The position numbers were made by a program, and so were the translations under genes. Of a stretch of DNA of 64,000 nucleotides, positions 48,532 through 57,127 are shown piece after piece (the first letter of the stretch is position 1; each line of letters begins with the position of its first letter). Source of the stretch: Saccharopolyspora_D taberi (GTDB lineage: Bacteria > Actinomycetota > Actinomycetes > Mycobacteriales > Pseudonocardiaceae); assembly GCF_039534165.1 (NCBI RefSeq), contig NZ_BAAAUX010000014.1, forward strand, positions 558,001-622,000. Direction: 5' to 3'. Under the pieces are notes generated by a model that did not search any database, had not been told where the DNA came from, and saw nothing but the letters and a program-made list of their open reading frames with translations.

Positions 48532-50931
48532 ATGTCCGATCCCGCCCAGCTGAGCCGCCGAAGCGTGCTCGCCGCAGCCACCGCCCTCGGCGTCTCCGCC
48601 ACCACCGCGACCGGCGCGCACGCGCGCGAAGCCGGTGGCGCCGCCATCGTCCGCGACACCTGGGGAACCCCGCACGTCTACGCAAGCACCCGCCGCGACC
48701 TGTTCCGCGGTTACGGCTACAGCGTCGCCGAGGACCGGCTGTTCCAGCTCGACATGGCGCGCCGCTCGTTCACCGGCCGCGTCGCCGAAGTGCTCGGCGC
48801 CGACCACGTCGAGCACGACCGCTCGGTGCGGGCCGAGACCGACACCCCGTCCATCCGAGGCCAGTACGACCGCCTGCCCCGGCAGGACCGCGACGTCGTC
48901 GACGGTTACGCCGAGGGCGTCAACGAGCGCATCCGGGAAGTGCTGGCGGACCGGGGAAACCTGCTGCCGCGCCAGTACTCCGCGCACGGCTTCGACCCCA
49001 CCCCGTGGACCGGTCTCGACGTGGTGATGATCTTCGTGGGGACGATGGCGGTCCGCTTCTCCGACACCACGGTGCAGGCGGCGAACCTGGCCACGCTGAC
49101 CGAACTCGTCGAGCACTTCGGCCCGGAGCGGGGGCGGGAGCTGTTCGACCAGCTCGTGTGGCGCGACGATCCCGACGCACCGACGACCGTTCCCTCCGCG
49201 CCCGCACGGGTGCCGCACGTCCTGCCCGCGTTGTCGGCGAGGCAGTCCGCGATCCCGGTTCTCCCGGAGGCCGCCGGAACCGGGCCCGTCCGCTTCAGCA
49301 ACGCCTGGCTGATCGGCGGCGGCAAGACCCGGTCCGGTGGGGCGATCCTGGTCAACGGCCCGCAGTTCGGGTTCTTCCGGCCCGCCTACACCTACTCCGT
49401 CGGCCTGCACGGCGCGGGGTTCGACGTCGTCGGCAACACGCCGTTCGGCTACCCGGTCGTCCTCTTCGGGCACAACGAGCACATCGCCTGGGGCTCGACC
49501 GCCGGTATGGGCACCAGCGTCGACCTGTACGCCGAACAGCTCAACCCCGCCGATCCGGACGAGTACCTGTTCAACGGTTCCTACCGCAGGATGGACGAGC
49601 GCACCGAGACCATCGCGGTCCGCGGCGCCGATCCCGTCACCACGACCGTCCGGTCCACAGTGCACGGTCTGGTCACCGCAGGCGATCCGGCCGGGGGAGT
49701 CGCCTACAGCACCCGGCGGGCGTGGGCGGGCAAGGAGCTGGAATCGCTGTTCGGCTGGCTGGACTCCACCCGGGCCCGGTCCTGGCCGGAATGGCTCGAA
49801 CAGGCGGGGCGCAACGCCACCTCGATCAACTGGTACTACGCCGACCGCGACGGCAACATCGGCTACGTCCACACCGGCAGGTACCCGAAGCGCAGGCCCG
49901 GTGTCGACCCGCGGCTGCCGATGTCGGGCACCGGCGACATGGAATGGCTCGGGCTGCAACCGTTCTCCTGGAACCCCAAGGTGTTCAACCCGGAACAGGG
50001 GTTCATCGCCAACTGGAACAACAAACCCGCCGCCGGTTACGAAGGCACCTCGTCGTGGTCGTCGGCCGACCGGGTCAACGAGATCACCGACCTGCTGCGG
50101 GACCGCTCGGACATCACGCCGCGGCAGGCGTGGGACGTCATCGCCGGGACGTCGTTGCTCGACGTCAACGCCCGGTACTTCCTCGGCGCACTGCGGTCGG
50201 CGACGGCCGACCTGCCCGAGGACTCCGACGAGGCCCGGGCCGTCGGCCTGCTCGGTGAGTGGGACCGCGCCAACGCCGACCGCGACGGTGACGGCCGCTA
50301 CGACCACCCGGGCGGCGCGATCATGCGCGCCTGGCTGGAGCGGATGGTCGGCCAGGTCGTCGCCGGACTGCCGGCGGGTGTCCGGGAGCACTACGGCAGG
50401 ACCGGATATCCGGACTCCAGCGAGGGAATCGGGTCGCTGAACATCTCCCCCGGCGTCCAGCTCGTCCACAACGCCCTGCGCGGGCCGGAATCCGGTGTCC
50501 CGCAGAAGCACGACCTGTTCGGCGGCAGGCCCGTCGACGAGGTGGTCCGCGAAGCGCTCGGCGCGGCGATCGAGGATCTCCGCCACCGCCACGGCCCGGA
50601 CATGCGACAGTGGAAGGCGCCGGTGGTGCCCGCGACCTTCGACCACGAGAACTTCGCCGGGATTCCGCAGGCACTGCCGGAGGAAGCGGTCAGCCGCGGC
50701 GCGTTCATGAACCGCGGCAGCCAGAACGACATCGTCGTGCTCGACCGCGACGGGATCACGGCCGCGGAGGTGTGCGCGCCCGGCCAGAGCGGGTTCGTCG
50801 CTCCGGACGGGGCGACCGGCGCCCACTACCAGGACCAGCTCGACCTGTTCTTGTCGTTCCGGAACAAGCCGGTCTGGTTCACCCCCGACGAGGTGCGCGC
50901 GCACCAGTCCTCCGTGCGCCACCTGCCTTGA
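48532..50931 (+). CDS. Exported penicillin-G-acylase-type amidase (Ntn hydrolase)
   Basis: The 799-residue precursor has a Tat-like signal (LSRRSVLAAATALG). An alpha chain is followed by a linker and a beta chain that begins at Ser256 in VRFSNAWLIGG. This is the autocatalytic N-terminal nucleophile of the family. The following stretch NGPQFGFFRPAYTYSVGLHG and GNTPFGYPVVLFGHNEHIAW are strikingly like E. coli penicillin G acylase, including the oxyanion Asn region, more than like AHL or cephalosporin acylases. It should hydrolyse N-phenylacetyl or similar amides outside the membrane. CGAGGAGAA precedes the ATG. The symporter lies 14 bases upstream. Confidence 0.9.
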   Translation: MSDPAQLSRRSVLAAATALGVSATTATGAHAREAGGAAIVRDTWGTPHVYASTRRDLFRGYGYSVAEDRLFQLDMARRSFTGRVAEVLGADHVEHDRSVRAETDTPSIRGQYDRLPRQDRDVVDGYAEGVNERIREVLADRGNLLPRQYSAHGFDPTPWTGLDVVMIFVGTMAVRFSDTTVQAANLATLTELVEHFGPERGRELFDQLVWRDDPDAPTTVPSAPARVPHVLPALSARQSAIPVLPEAAGTGPVRFSNAWLIGGGKTRSGGAILVNGPQFGFFRPAYTYSVGLHGAGFDVVGNTPFGYPVVLFGHNEHIAWGSTAGMGTSVDLYAEQLNPADPDEYLFNGSYRRMDERTETIAVRGADPVTTTVRSTVHGLVTAGDPAGGVAYSTRRAWAGKELESLFGWLDSTRARSWPEWLEQAGRNATSINWYYADRDGNIGYVHTGRYPKRRPGVDPRLPMSGTGDMEWLGLQPFSWNPKVFNPEQGFIANWNNKPAAGYEGTSSWSSADRVNEITDLLRDRSDITPRQAWDVIAGTSLLDVNARYFLGALRSATADLPEDSDEARAVGLLGEWDRANADRDGDGRYDHPGGAIMRAWLERMVGQVVAGLPAGVREHYGRTGYPDSSEGIGSLNISPGVQLVHNALRGPESGVPQKHDLFGGRPVDEVVREALGAAIEDLRHRHGPDMRQWKAPVVPATFDHENFAGIPQALPEEAVSRGAFMNRGSQNDIVVLDRDGITAAEVCAPGQSGFVAPDGATGAHYQDQLDLFLSFRNKPVWFTPDEVRAHQSSVRHLP

Positions 50932-50992
50932 GCGAGGGCATGCGCGATTCGCCACCGGTTGAGTAGTGTGCTCGCCAACACCAGGCGGCCAG

Positions 50993-51024
50993 CCGGTGCC
51001 CGCACCCCTCAGAGCGGGCACCGG
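50993..51024 (+). terminator. Hairpin between amidase and LuxR genes
   Basis: CCGGTGCCCGC at 50993-51003 pairs perfectly with 51014-51024 (11 bp, ten-base loop). It has no U-tract and lies 27 bases before the LuxR start, so it could terminate the amidase operon or attenuate the regulator. Confidence 0.55.
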
Positions 51025-51051
51025 TACTGCCGTGACCTGCGAGGACGTGCC

Positions 51052-51921
51052 ATGACAATGTCGTCGAAGAACTTGGGTGCGTCGAAGAATCCGGGCGCGT
51101 CGAACGACCTGGGCGCGCCGGACGACCTCGGCCCACTGCTCGCCCGGGGAGTGCGCGACCTCCGCCGGGTGACCGGACTTCCGGTCGCCTTCGGCGGTGC
51201 GGTCTCGCCCGACCACCGCACCCTGGTCATCGAGCAGCTCTGCGGGACGGCCACCCGGTCGCTGGCGAACCTGCAGGTCAGCGCGGGAGCCGGGCTCGGC
51301 GGCAAGGCGCTCGCGCTGGCCCGGCCCTCGGCCGTCGAGGACTACCTCAGCGCCAGGGGCATCACCCACCGCTACGACGCGGCCGTCGCGCCGGAGCGGT
51401 TGCAGGCGATGCTCGCGCTGCCGGTCCGGGTCGGCGGCCGGACGCGGGCGGTCCTCTACGCGGCCACCAGGCAGCGGGTCCGGTTCGGCGACGTCGTGCT
51501 GCGCTCCGCCGCCCAGGTCGTGCACCAGGTGGAGCGCGACCTCGAAGCCGAGCAGGAGGTGCTGCGCCGCCTGGAGGCGCCTGCCACGTTGTCCCGCGAC
51601 GAGATCGACGACCTCTGCGCGGAGCTGACGGCCATCGCCGGAACCGTCTCCGACGACGGCGCCCGCACCCGGCTCCTCGACGTGTGCCACCGGGTGCGCT
51701 CCCGGACCCACCAGCCCCGGCCCGCGGTTTCGCTGTCCCCCCGCGAAACCGAAGCCCTCGCGCTGGTCGCCGCCGGATGCACCAACGACGAGATCGCGCA
51801 CCGGCTCGGGCTGCTGCCGAACACCGTCAAGTCCTACCTGAAGAGCGCGATGAAGAAGCTCGACGCGACCAACCGCGTGCAGGCGGTCAACCGCGCGCGC
51901 GAGGCCGGGCTGATCAGGTGA
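51052..51921 (+). CDS. LuxR-type regulator with GAF-like domain and N-terminal hexapeptide repeats
   Basis: The 289-residue regulator opens with four imperfect six-residue repeats (SKNLGA, SKNPGA, SNDLGA, PDDLGP; 51064-51135). A GAF-like sensor domain follows (about residues 35-190, VAFGGAVSPDHRTLVIEQL), then a C-terminal LuxR helix-turn-helix (LSPRETEALALVAAGCTNDE, then VKSYLKSAMKKL). Regulators of this build commonly sit beside aromatic catabolism genes. It follows the amidase gene and probably controls the symporter-amidase operon. GAGGAC is the ribosome-binding site. Confidence 0.88.
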   Translation: MTMSSKNLGASKNPGASNDLGAPDDLGPLLARGVRDLRRVTGLPVAFGGAVSPDHRTLVIEQLCGTATRSLANLQVSAGAGLGGKALALARPSAVEDYLSARGITHRYDAAVAPERLQAMLALPVRVGGRTRAVLYAATRQRVRFGDVVLRSAAQVVHQVERDLEAEQEVLRRLEAPATLSRDEIDDLCAELTAIAGTVSDDGARTRLLDVCHRVRSRTHQPRPAVSLSPRETEALALVAAGCTNDEIAHRLGLLPNTVKSYLKSAMKKLDATNRVQAVNRAREAGLIR

Positions 51922-51925
51922 TCCG

Positions 51926-51955
51926 CCTGCGGGACCGGAATCCCGGCCCCGCAGG
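51926..51955. terminator. Terminator between LuxR and CHAP genes
   Basis: CCTGCGGGACCGG at 51926-51938 pairs with 51943-51955 over 13 positions with one mismatch and a four-base loop, between two convergent genes. Confidence 0.65.
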
Positions 51956-51982
51956 ACGGATCGCAGCGGTCGCGCGAACCCG

Positions 51983-52630
51983 TCAGAAGACCGGGCGGAC
52001 GTAGCCGTAGACGGCGCCGCCGTTGGTCGTCTTCGTCTTCGGGTCGATCGTCCGCTTGACCACCTTGTCGGACAGGTTGCCGTCGATGGTGGTCAGCTTG
52101 CCGTCGGAGTGGACCTTGACCACGATGCCGACGTGGCCGTCGAGGCTGCCCGGCACGCCGTAGACGATCGCGTCACCGGCCTGCGGGTTGCCGCCCCTGG
52201 TTCCCGCCGGGCGGCGCTTGAGCAGGTCCTTGTCCTTGCCCCACTTCGCCCAGTACGTCGCGACCCACGCCTTGCCGTAGCCTGCGGGCGGCAGCTTGCT
52301 GACGCCGGCCTTCTGCCACACCCAGCGGGCGAACATGCCGCACCACGCCGCGCAGTCCCTGCTGTACTTGTTGCAGTTGTTGGCGCGCTCGGTGTAGCCG
52401 ATCTCCTTGGTGGCGATGCGGACGATGTCCTTGCGGCCCGCCGCCGCGACATCGGTGCCCGCGGCCAGTTCCGCCATCGCGGCGGCCGTCAGCTCCGGGT
52501 ACTCGTCGGCCACCTGGCTGGTGGCCGCGAGTCCCGGTTCGACCGGGGGCACCGCGCTCGCGGTGCCGGACGCGCCCAGGAACGCGACGGTGGTGATCGC
52601 GGCGGCGATGACTGCGGTTCTCGGATTCAC
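51983..52630 (-). CDS. Secreted CHAP-domain peptidoglycan amidase/endopeptidase
   Basis: The 215-residue protein has a signal peptide (TAVIAAAITTVAFLGASGTA, cut near ASA). The CHAP domain has the catalytic Cys in CAAWCGMFARWVW, the His in DGHVGIVVKV and a polar residue in TTIDGN. It would cleave peptide bonds in the cell wall. The GTG at 52630 is preferred because AGAGGAG lies seven bases upstream, although an ATG 27 bases earlier is in frame. It is divergent from the membrane XRE regulator, which may sense wall damage. Confidence 0.87.
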   Translation of the reverse strand: MNPRTAVIAAAITTVAFLGASGTASAVPPVEPGLAATSQVADEYPELTAAAMAELAAGTDVAAAGRKDIVRIATKEIGYTERANNCNKYSRDCAAWCGMFARWVWQKAGVSKLPPAGYGKAWVATYWAKWGKDKDLLKRRPAGTRGGNPQAGDAIVYGVPGSLDGHVGIVVKVHSDGKLTTIDGNLSDKVVKRTIDPKTKTTNGGAVYGYVRPVF

Positions 52631-52953
52631 GAACGTTCTCCTCTTCTTCTCGAACATGCCAGGACGGGAAACCCCGAATCGGCATCGGGGACGGGAGAGA
52701 AATGCCATCCGCGGCGCATGGAATTCGCGGGTGGCCGATTTCGGTTCGCACCGGCGGTCACGCCGGGCGGGACAAAGATTGCCCGGCCGGGCGGGAAAAG
52801 GACAACAGCATTGGCCGTCCCGGACTTGTCCGAGGTTGTCCGGCCTGGTCAGAGCCGTGTCCGGAAACGCATTGGACGTTCCCGGACCGATTCCGGGAAC
52901 GCACCTCGAACGGCCGATGTCAGGCAGGTCCGGCTTGGGCAAAGTGTGGAGCC
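52631..52953. other. 323-base divergent intergenic region with a perfect operator-like inverted repeat
   Basis: No gene is visible. It carries the promoters of the CHAP amidase and the membrane XRE regulator. Its main feature is the inverted repeat at 52877-52901. Confidence 0.6.
52877..52901. promoter_or_regulatory. Perfect 10-bp-arm inverted repeat before the membrane XRE gene
   Basis: CGTTCCCGGA (52877-52886) and TCCGGGAACG (52892-52901) are exact inverted copies with a five-base spacer, 52 bases before the XRE start. The spacing of arm centres (15 bp) suits a dimeric regulator, possibly autoregulation. Confidence 0.55.
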
Positions 52954-53823
52954 ATGGAAAAGCAGCGGGAGTTGTCCCCGCAACAGGCGCGGGATGCCGT
53001 CGAGTTCACCGCGTTGCTCCGCCGGCTCAAGCAGCGGTCCGGGCTGACCTATCGGCAGCTGGAAGGGCGCGCGGCCGAGCGCGGCGAGGTGCTGGCGCGC
53101 AGCACCCTGGCCGATGTCCTGGAGGGCAAGCGGTTGCCGCGCCCCGAGTTGCTGGCCGCGTTCGTGCGGGCGTGCGGGGACGACGACGTGGAGACGTGGT
53201 TGCGCGCCAGGGAAAGGATCGCCGCGGCGGTCGAGGAACCGGCTCCGGCCCGCAAGAGCCGCGTGCTTCCGGTGTCGGTGGCGGCCGGAGCCGTGGTCGT
53301 GGCTGTCACGGCGGCCTGGCTCCTGGTTTCGGCGGGCGGATCGGGTGAGCGACCCGGCGCGGAATCCCCCGCCCTACCGGGCGGCTGGGTGCGCCTGCGT
53401 CCGGTCAGCGCGCCCGGCCTGTGCCTGACCGACGGGCAGGTCCGGGACCGGCGGTACACCGCGCTGGTCGCCGTGCAGCGGCCGTGCGACGCGGTGGCAC
53501 CGCAGACAACCCTGCTGGAGCCGGTGGGCGGGGGCTTGCACCGCATCCAGTGGCACCACCCCGATCACGGCAAGGGCTGTCTGAAAGCGCTGGCCGACGG
53601 ACCGGCTGCCGGGCTGCTGGAACCGTGGGACGCTTGCGACCAGGCGACTTCCTTCCGCATCGAACCGCGGTTCGGCACCTACGTGCTGCGGGTGGACGGC
53701 CGGGGGTGCGTCGGAATCGCGGGCTCCGATCCGGGCGAAGGCGCCGAAGCGGTCGTGGAGCAGTGCGCGGGGCAGGACGGCCAGGCGTTCTTCATCGAGC
53801 CCGCTACCCCCTTTGTGGGGTAG
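52954..53823 (+). CDS. Membrane-anchored XRE regulator with beta-trefoil (ricin-like) exterior
   Basis: The 289-residue protein has a cytoplasmic XRE-type helix-turn-helix domain (about residues 15-80, LKQRSGLTYRQLEGRAAERG). One membrane helix follows (about 105-128, VSVAAGAVVVAVTAAWLLVS). The extracytoplasmic domain has about six cysteines and trefoil-like repeats (GLCLT, KGCLKAL, GCVGIAG, VEQCAGQDGQAFFIEP). The plan suggests a one-component transmembrane sensor that reads a glycan or wall signal and acts directly on DNA. It is divergent from a CHAP amidase gene. Its ligand is unknown. Confidence 0.83.
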   Translation: MEKQRELSPQQARDAVEFTALLRRLKQRSGLTYRQLEGRAAERGEVLARSTLADVLEGKRLPRPELLAAFVRACGDDDVETWLRARERIAAAVEEPAPARKSRVLPVSVAAGAVVVAVTAAWLLVSAGGSGERPGAESPALPGGWVRLRPVSAPGLCLTDGQVRDRRYTALVAVQRPCDAVAPQTTLLEPVGGGLHRIQWHHPDHGKGCLKALADGPAAGLLEPWDACDQATSFRIEPRFGTYVLRVDGRGCVGIAGSDPGEGAEAVVEQCAGQDGQAFFIEPATPFVG

Positions 53824-53885
53824 TCCGCCTCCGCCCGGATGGCCATGATTCGGTCCACTCGCGACGGGGCGGAAAGGGGCGGCAG

Positions 53886-55409
53886 ATGTTCTTCGACCTG
53901 GGAGTGCGGGACTTCCTCGACCGGGCCGAGCTGGTCTATCCCGATCGGATCGCCGTGGTCGACGAACCCGACCAGCCCGCGGCGTCCTGGGGTTCGCTGA
54001 CCTACCGGGAGGTCGCGCGGCTCGCGCGGGCGCAGGCGGCGAGCCTGGACGAACTGGGCGTGCCGGTCGGCGGCCGGGTCGCGATCGTGTCGCACAACGC
54101 CGCCCGGCTGCTGGTGTCGTTCTTCGGCGTCTCGGCGTGGGGACGGGTCCTGGTGCCGGTCAACTTCCGGCTCGCCCCGGCCGAGGTCCGCTACATCGTC
54201 GAACACTCCGGCGCCGACGTCGTCATGGTCGATCCCGAGCTGCGGCACCTGCTCGACGCCGTCACCGGCAAGCACGTGTTCGTGCTCGGCGAGGACGACG
54301 ACAAGATCTTCGGCAGCACCGCCGAACCGGCGCCCTGGGACACCGACGAGTCGGCGACGGCCACCCTGAACTACACGTCCGGAACCACGGCCCGGCCCAA
54401 GGGCGTGCAGCTCACCCACCGCAACCTGTGGATCAACGCGACGGTGTTCGGGCTGCACACGACGCTCGACGACAACGACGTCCTGCTGCACACGCTCCCG
54501 ATGTTCCACTGCAACGGCTGGGGCATGCCGTACGCGGTGACCGGCCTGGGCGGTAGGCACGTCGTGTTGCGCAAGATCGATGGCGGCGAGATCCTGCGGC
54601 GGATCCGCGACCACGGGGTGACGATCCTGTGCGCCGCGCCCGCCGTGGTCGCCGCCGCGCTGGATGCCGCCCGCGACTGGGACGGTGAGATCCCGGGCCG
54701 GGACCGGGTGCGGATCGTGGTCGCGGGCGCTCCCCCGCCGACCCGGACCATCCAGCGGGTGCGCGAGGAACTCGGCTGGGAGTTCATCCAGATCTACGGC
54801 CTGACCGAGACCGCGCCGCTGCTGACGTTCAACCGGATGCGCTCGGAGTGGGCCGAGCTGGCCGGCACCGAGCAGGCCCGCCTGCTCGGCCGTGCCGGGG
54901 CGCCGGCGGTCGGGGTGCGCATCCGCATCGACGAGAGCGGCGAGGTCCTCGCCCGGTCGAACACCAACCTCGCCGGCTACTGGAACGACCCGCAGGAGAC
55001 CGCGCGGGTGCAGGCGGGCGACTGGTTCCACACCGGTGACGGCGGCAGCCTGACCGACGGCTACCTCACCATCGCCGACCGGAAGAAGGACGTGATCATC
55101 ACCGGCGGCGAGAACGTCTCGTCCATCGAGGTCGAGGACGCGCTCACCTCGCACCCGGCGGTCCGGGAGGTCGCGGTGATCGGGATCCCGGACGAGAAGT
55201 GGGGCGAGCTGGTCACGGCCCTGGTCGTCGTGGAGGACGAGATCACCGCCGACGGTCTGATCGCGCACTGCCGCGAGCACCTGGCGGGGTACAAGTGCCC
55301 GAAGCGGGTGGAGTTCCTCGACGAGCTCCCCCGCACCGCGACGGGCAAGATCCAGAAGTTCAAGCTCCGCGCGCCTTTCTGGGAGGGCCACGACCGCCAG
55401 GTCCACTGA
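53886..55409 (+). CDS. AMP-forming acyl-CoA synthetase
   Basis: The 507-residue ligase has the P-loop YTSGTTARPKGVQ, PMFHCNGWGMPY, IYGLTETAPLLTF, the hinge RKKDVIITGGENVSSIEVED and the catalytic Lys in PRTATGKIQKFKL. The FHCNGW motif and length resemble medium-chain or aryl-acid CoA ligases. GGAAAGGGG precedes the ATG. It lies 62 bases after the XRE regulator on the same strand and is followed by a 12-bp terminator. A carboxylic acid substrate, perhaps from the symporter region, is inferred. Confidence 0.9.
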   Translation: MFFDLGVRDFLDRAELVYPDRIAVVDEPDQPAASWGSLTYREVARLARAQAASLDELGVPVGGRVAIVSHNAARLLVSFFGVSAWGRVLVPVNFRLAPAEVRYIVEHSGADVVMVDPELRHLLDAVTGKHVFVLGEDDDKIFGSTAEPAPWDTDESATATLNYTSGTTARPKGVQLTHRNLWINATVFGLHTTLDDNDVLLHTLPMFHCNGWGMPYAVTGLGGRHVVLRKIDGGEILRRIRDHGVTILCAAPAVVAAALDAARDWDGEIPGRDRVRIVVAGAPPPTRTIQRVREELGWEFIQIYGLTETAPLLTFNRMRSEWAELAGTEQARLLGRAGAPAVGVRIRIDESGEVLARSNTNLAGYWNDPQETARVQAGDWFHTGDGGSLTDGYLTIADRKKDVIITGGENVSSIEVEDALTSHPAVREVAVIGIPDEKWGELVTALVVVEDEITADGLIAHCREHLAGYKCPKRVEFLDELPRTATGKIQKFKLRAPFWEGHDRQVH

Positions 55410-55424
55410 GGACCGGGTGTCGGG

Positions 55425-55456
55425 CGTCCGACGCGCCTGGCAGTGCGCGTCGGACG
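55425..55456 (+). terminator. Terminator of the acyl-CoA synthetase gene
   Basis: CGTCCGACGCGC at 55425-55436 pairs perfectly with 55445-55456 (12 bp, eight-base loop), 15 bases after the stop. The rest of the gap to 55668 shows no gene. Confidence 0.75.
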
Positions 55457-55668
55457 GCGCCTGAGGGGCCCGGGGGCCGGGAAGCGCGAGCGCTGCGCGC
55501 AGTGTCCAGACGGCCGACGAGTGGTACTGCCACGACACCAGTTCGGGCACGAACGGATCGGAACCGCGCATGGTTGGCGTGCGGTACGCGGTCGCGTCAT
55601 CCTCGCCATGGAGCATCACCACGTCGGCACAGCGAGCAGGACATCGGTGTCGGAATCCGCGCTTCGCT

Positions 55669-55914
55669 TCACGGCGCAGCGACCATCGGAACCCGGGCCA
55701 TCCGGTGTGCCTCGGCGTTGCAATCGGCGCAGGTCTCCCACAACCACGCCTCGACGGAGTTGTCGACCTCGACGCTCTCCCCGCACAACATGGTGACCGC
55801 TTCGCCATCGGACCAGCCGCCAGCAGCGAGCCGGTCGGTCGTCGCGTGTCGTTGGCCCTCGGCAGGAACCCATCGAAATGGATGCGGGCGGTAGCTCGTT
55901 TGCGGCATGCCCAT
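55669..55914 (-). CDS. Small zinc-ribbon-type protein
   Basis: The 81-residue protein has a pattern of potential zinc ligands: His in PHPFRWVP and QRHA, Cys in TMLCGES, Cys-x2-Cys in WETCADCNAEAHR and a following His. Small zinc-finger proteins of this type are common beside XRE regulators in Pseudonocardiales. Here the gene is 67 bases downstream of one on the same strand. The function is unknown; partner binding of the regulator is a reasonable guess. Confidence 0.72.
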   Translation of the reverse strand: MGMPQTSYRPHPFRWVPAEGQRHATTDRLAAGGWSDGEAVTMLCGESVEVDNSVEAWLWETCADCNAEAHRMARVPMVAAP

Positions 55915-55981
55915 ACCGTCGTCGCGCCATCACGCCCGATGCAGGGGTTGCGTCATGCGGACAGCTATGCGCATAGGTCGG

Positions 55982-57127
55982 TTAGACCGCCACCCGTCGA
56001 TCAAGCTCGGCAAGCATGTCCGCGAGGGTGGACTGGGTCGAGGTACGCCGGGACTCGGCGATCATGCGCTGCAGCAGTCGGCTCACACGATCTGATCCCA
56101 TGTCGGCAGCAAGCGAGACCAATTCTTCGGTAACGGTCTCGGCGCGGCTCCAGTCTCGTACGCGGATGAGCGCTTCGAGGAGATGCGCGTTGTTTTCGTA
56201 CCGCCATCGCGGCTGCTGGGTGGCGAAGTGCTCAGCCGCCCTGCTGAACCAGTCGACGGCGGTGGACCAGTTGCCGAGACCGGCGCAAAGCATTCCCTCG
56301 TTCCAGTCGACCACCCCGTTACCGACCCACCACGTCCACGCCGGGTCACTACCGCGCACGCCATCGGAAAGCGCCGTCCTGGAACGGCTCATCTCCGCCA
56401 GAGCTTCGGTTTCGGCTCCGAGGTCCGCGAGCGCGCGAGCTCGGCGAATCCGCAGCAGTGTTGTGACGCGAGGCGATAGGAAGCCATCGTCCATCGCGGT
56501 GTCGACGATTCGCAGTGCCTCGCGAGGTCTGCCCACGTACAGGCTTTGCATGCTCCAGTTCGAGAGCGTGAACAGCTCGATCGCACGATCCCCCGCCATC
56601 CGGGAGAGCGTCAGCGATTCCAGGTTCAGCGTCCGTGACTCGTCCTGGCGATCGGTGTCGTACAGCAGCCATCCCGCGAGTTCGCCCATTTCACCGGTCA
56701 CAGCTTCGAAATCACGCTCCACTGCGCGTTCGTAGAGCCTGCTGGAAAGTTTTCGGTGGGCTGTGCGGAACAAGCGCACTGCGAGACCGGCGATGTCGTT
56801 CCCGCCATGCAGGCCATCGAGGGCAACGAGGTGATGAATGGTTTCCCGCATGCTGTCGACGTAGCGGCTGTCCACGGGCCGATCGTGTTCGTCCGGCGCG
56901 ATCACCCCGGTGAAGACGTCTGCGGGTTCTGCGAGGGCGACCAACGCCCCGCCACCATCGAGCACGTCGTCCAGGTGCTGTGCGGTGGTGCCGTCGGGAG
57001 TTTGTTTGTCGTTCTCGTAGCGGCAGATGCTGGATTGACTAACGTACGCTCGTCGGGCGAGCTGCGGTTGCGACAGTCCTGCTGCCAGCCGGAGCCGCCG
57101 GAGCGCCTGTCCGAAGCTTTCGAACAT
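55982..57127 (-). CDS. XRE-family regulator with TPR-like helical domain
   Basis: The 381-residue regulator has an N-terminal helix-turn-helix (FGQALRRLRLAAGLSQPQLA, then SQSSICRYENDKQ). About 290 residues of helical repeats follow, resembling the TPR region of actinobacterial XRE/TPR regulators. Base composition and codon use are less GC-rich than in neighbouring genes. It is followed by the small zinc-ribbon gene. The signal it reads is unknown. Confidence 0.85.
   Translation of the reverse strand: MFESFGQALRRLRLAAGLSQPQLARRAYVSQSSICRYENDKQTPDGTTAQHLDDVLDGGGALVALAEPADVFTGVIAPDEHDRPVDSRYVDSMRETIHHLVALDGLHGGNDIAGLAVRLFRTAHRKLSSRLYERAVERDFEAVTGEMGELAGWLLYDTDRQDESRTLNLESLTLSRMAGDRAIELFTLSNWSMQSLYVGRPREALRIVDTAMDDGFLSPRVTTLLRIRRARALADLGAETEALAEMSRSRTALSDGVRGSDPAWTWWVGNGVVDWNEGMLCAGLGNWSTAVDWFSRAAEHFATQQPRWRYENNAHLLEALIRVRDWSRAETVTEELVSLAADMGSDRVSRLLQRMIAESRRTSTQSTLADMLAELDRRVAV

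Noticed and set aside
48241..51801. 1186-codon minus-strand frame opposite the amidase and LuxR genes
   Set aside because: The real genes on the plus strand have complete catalytic and DNA-binding motifs; this frame shows none.
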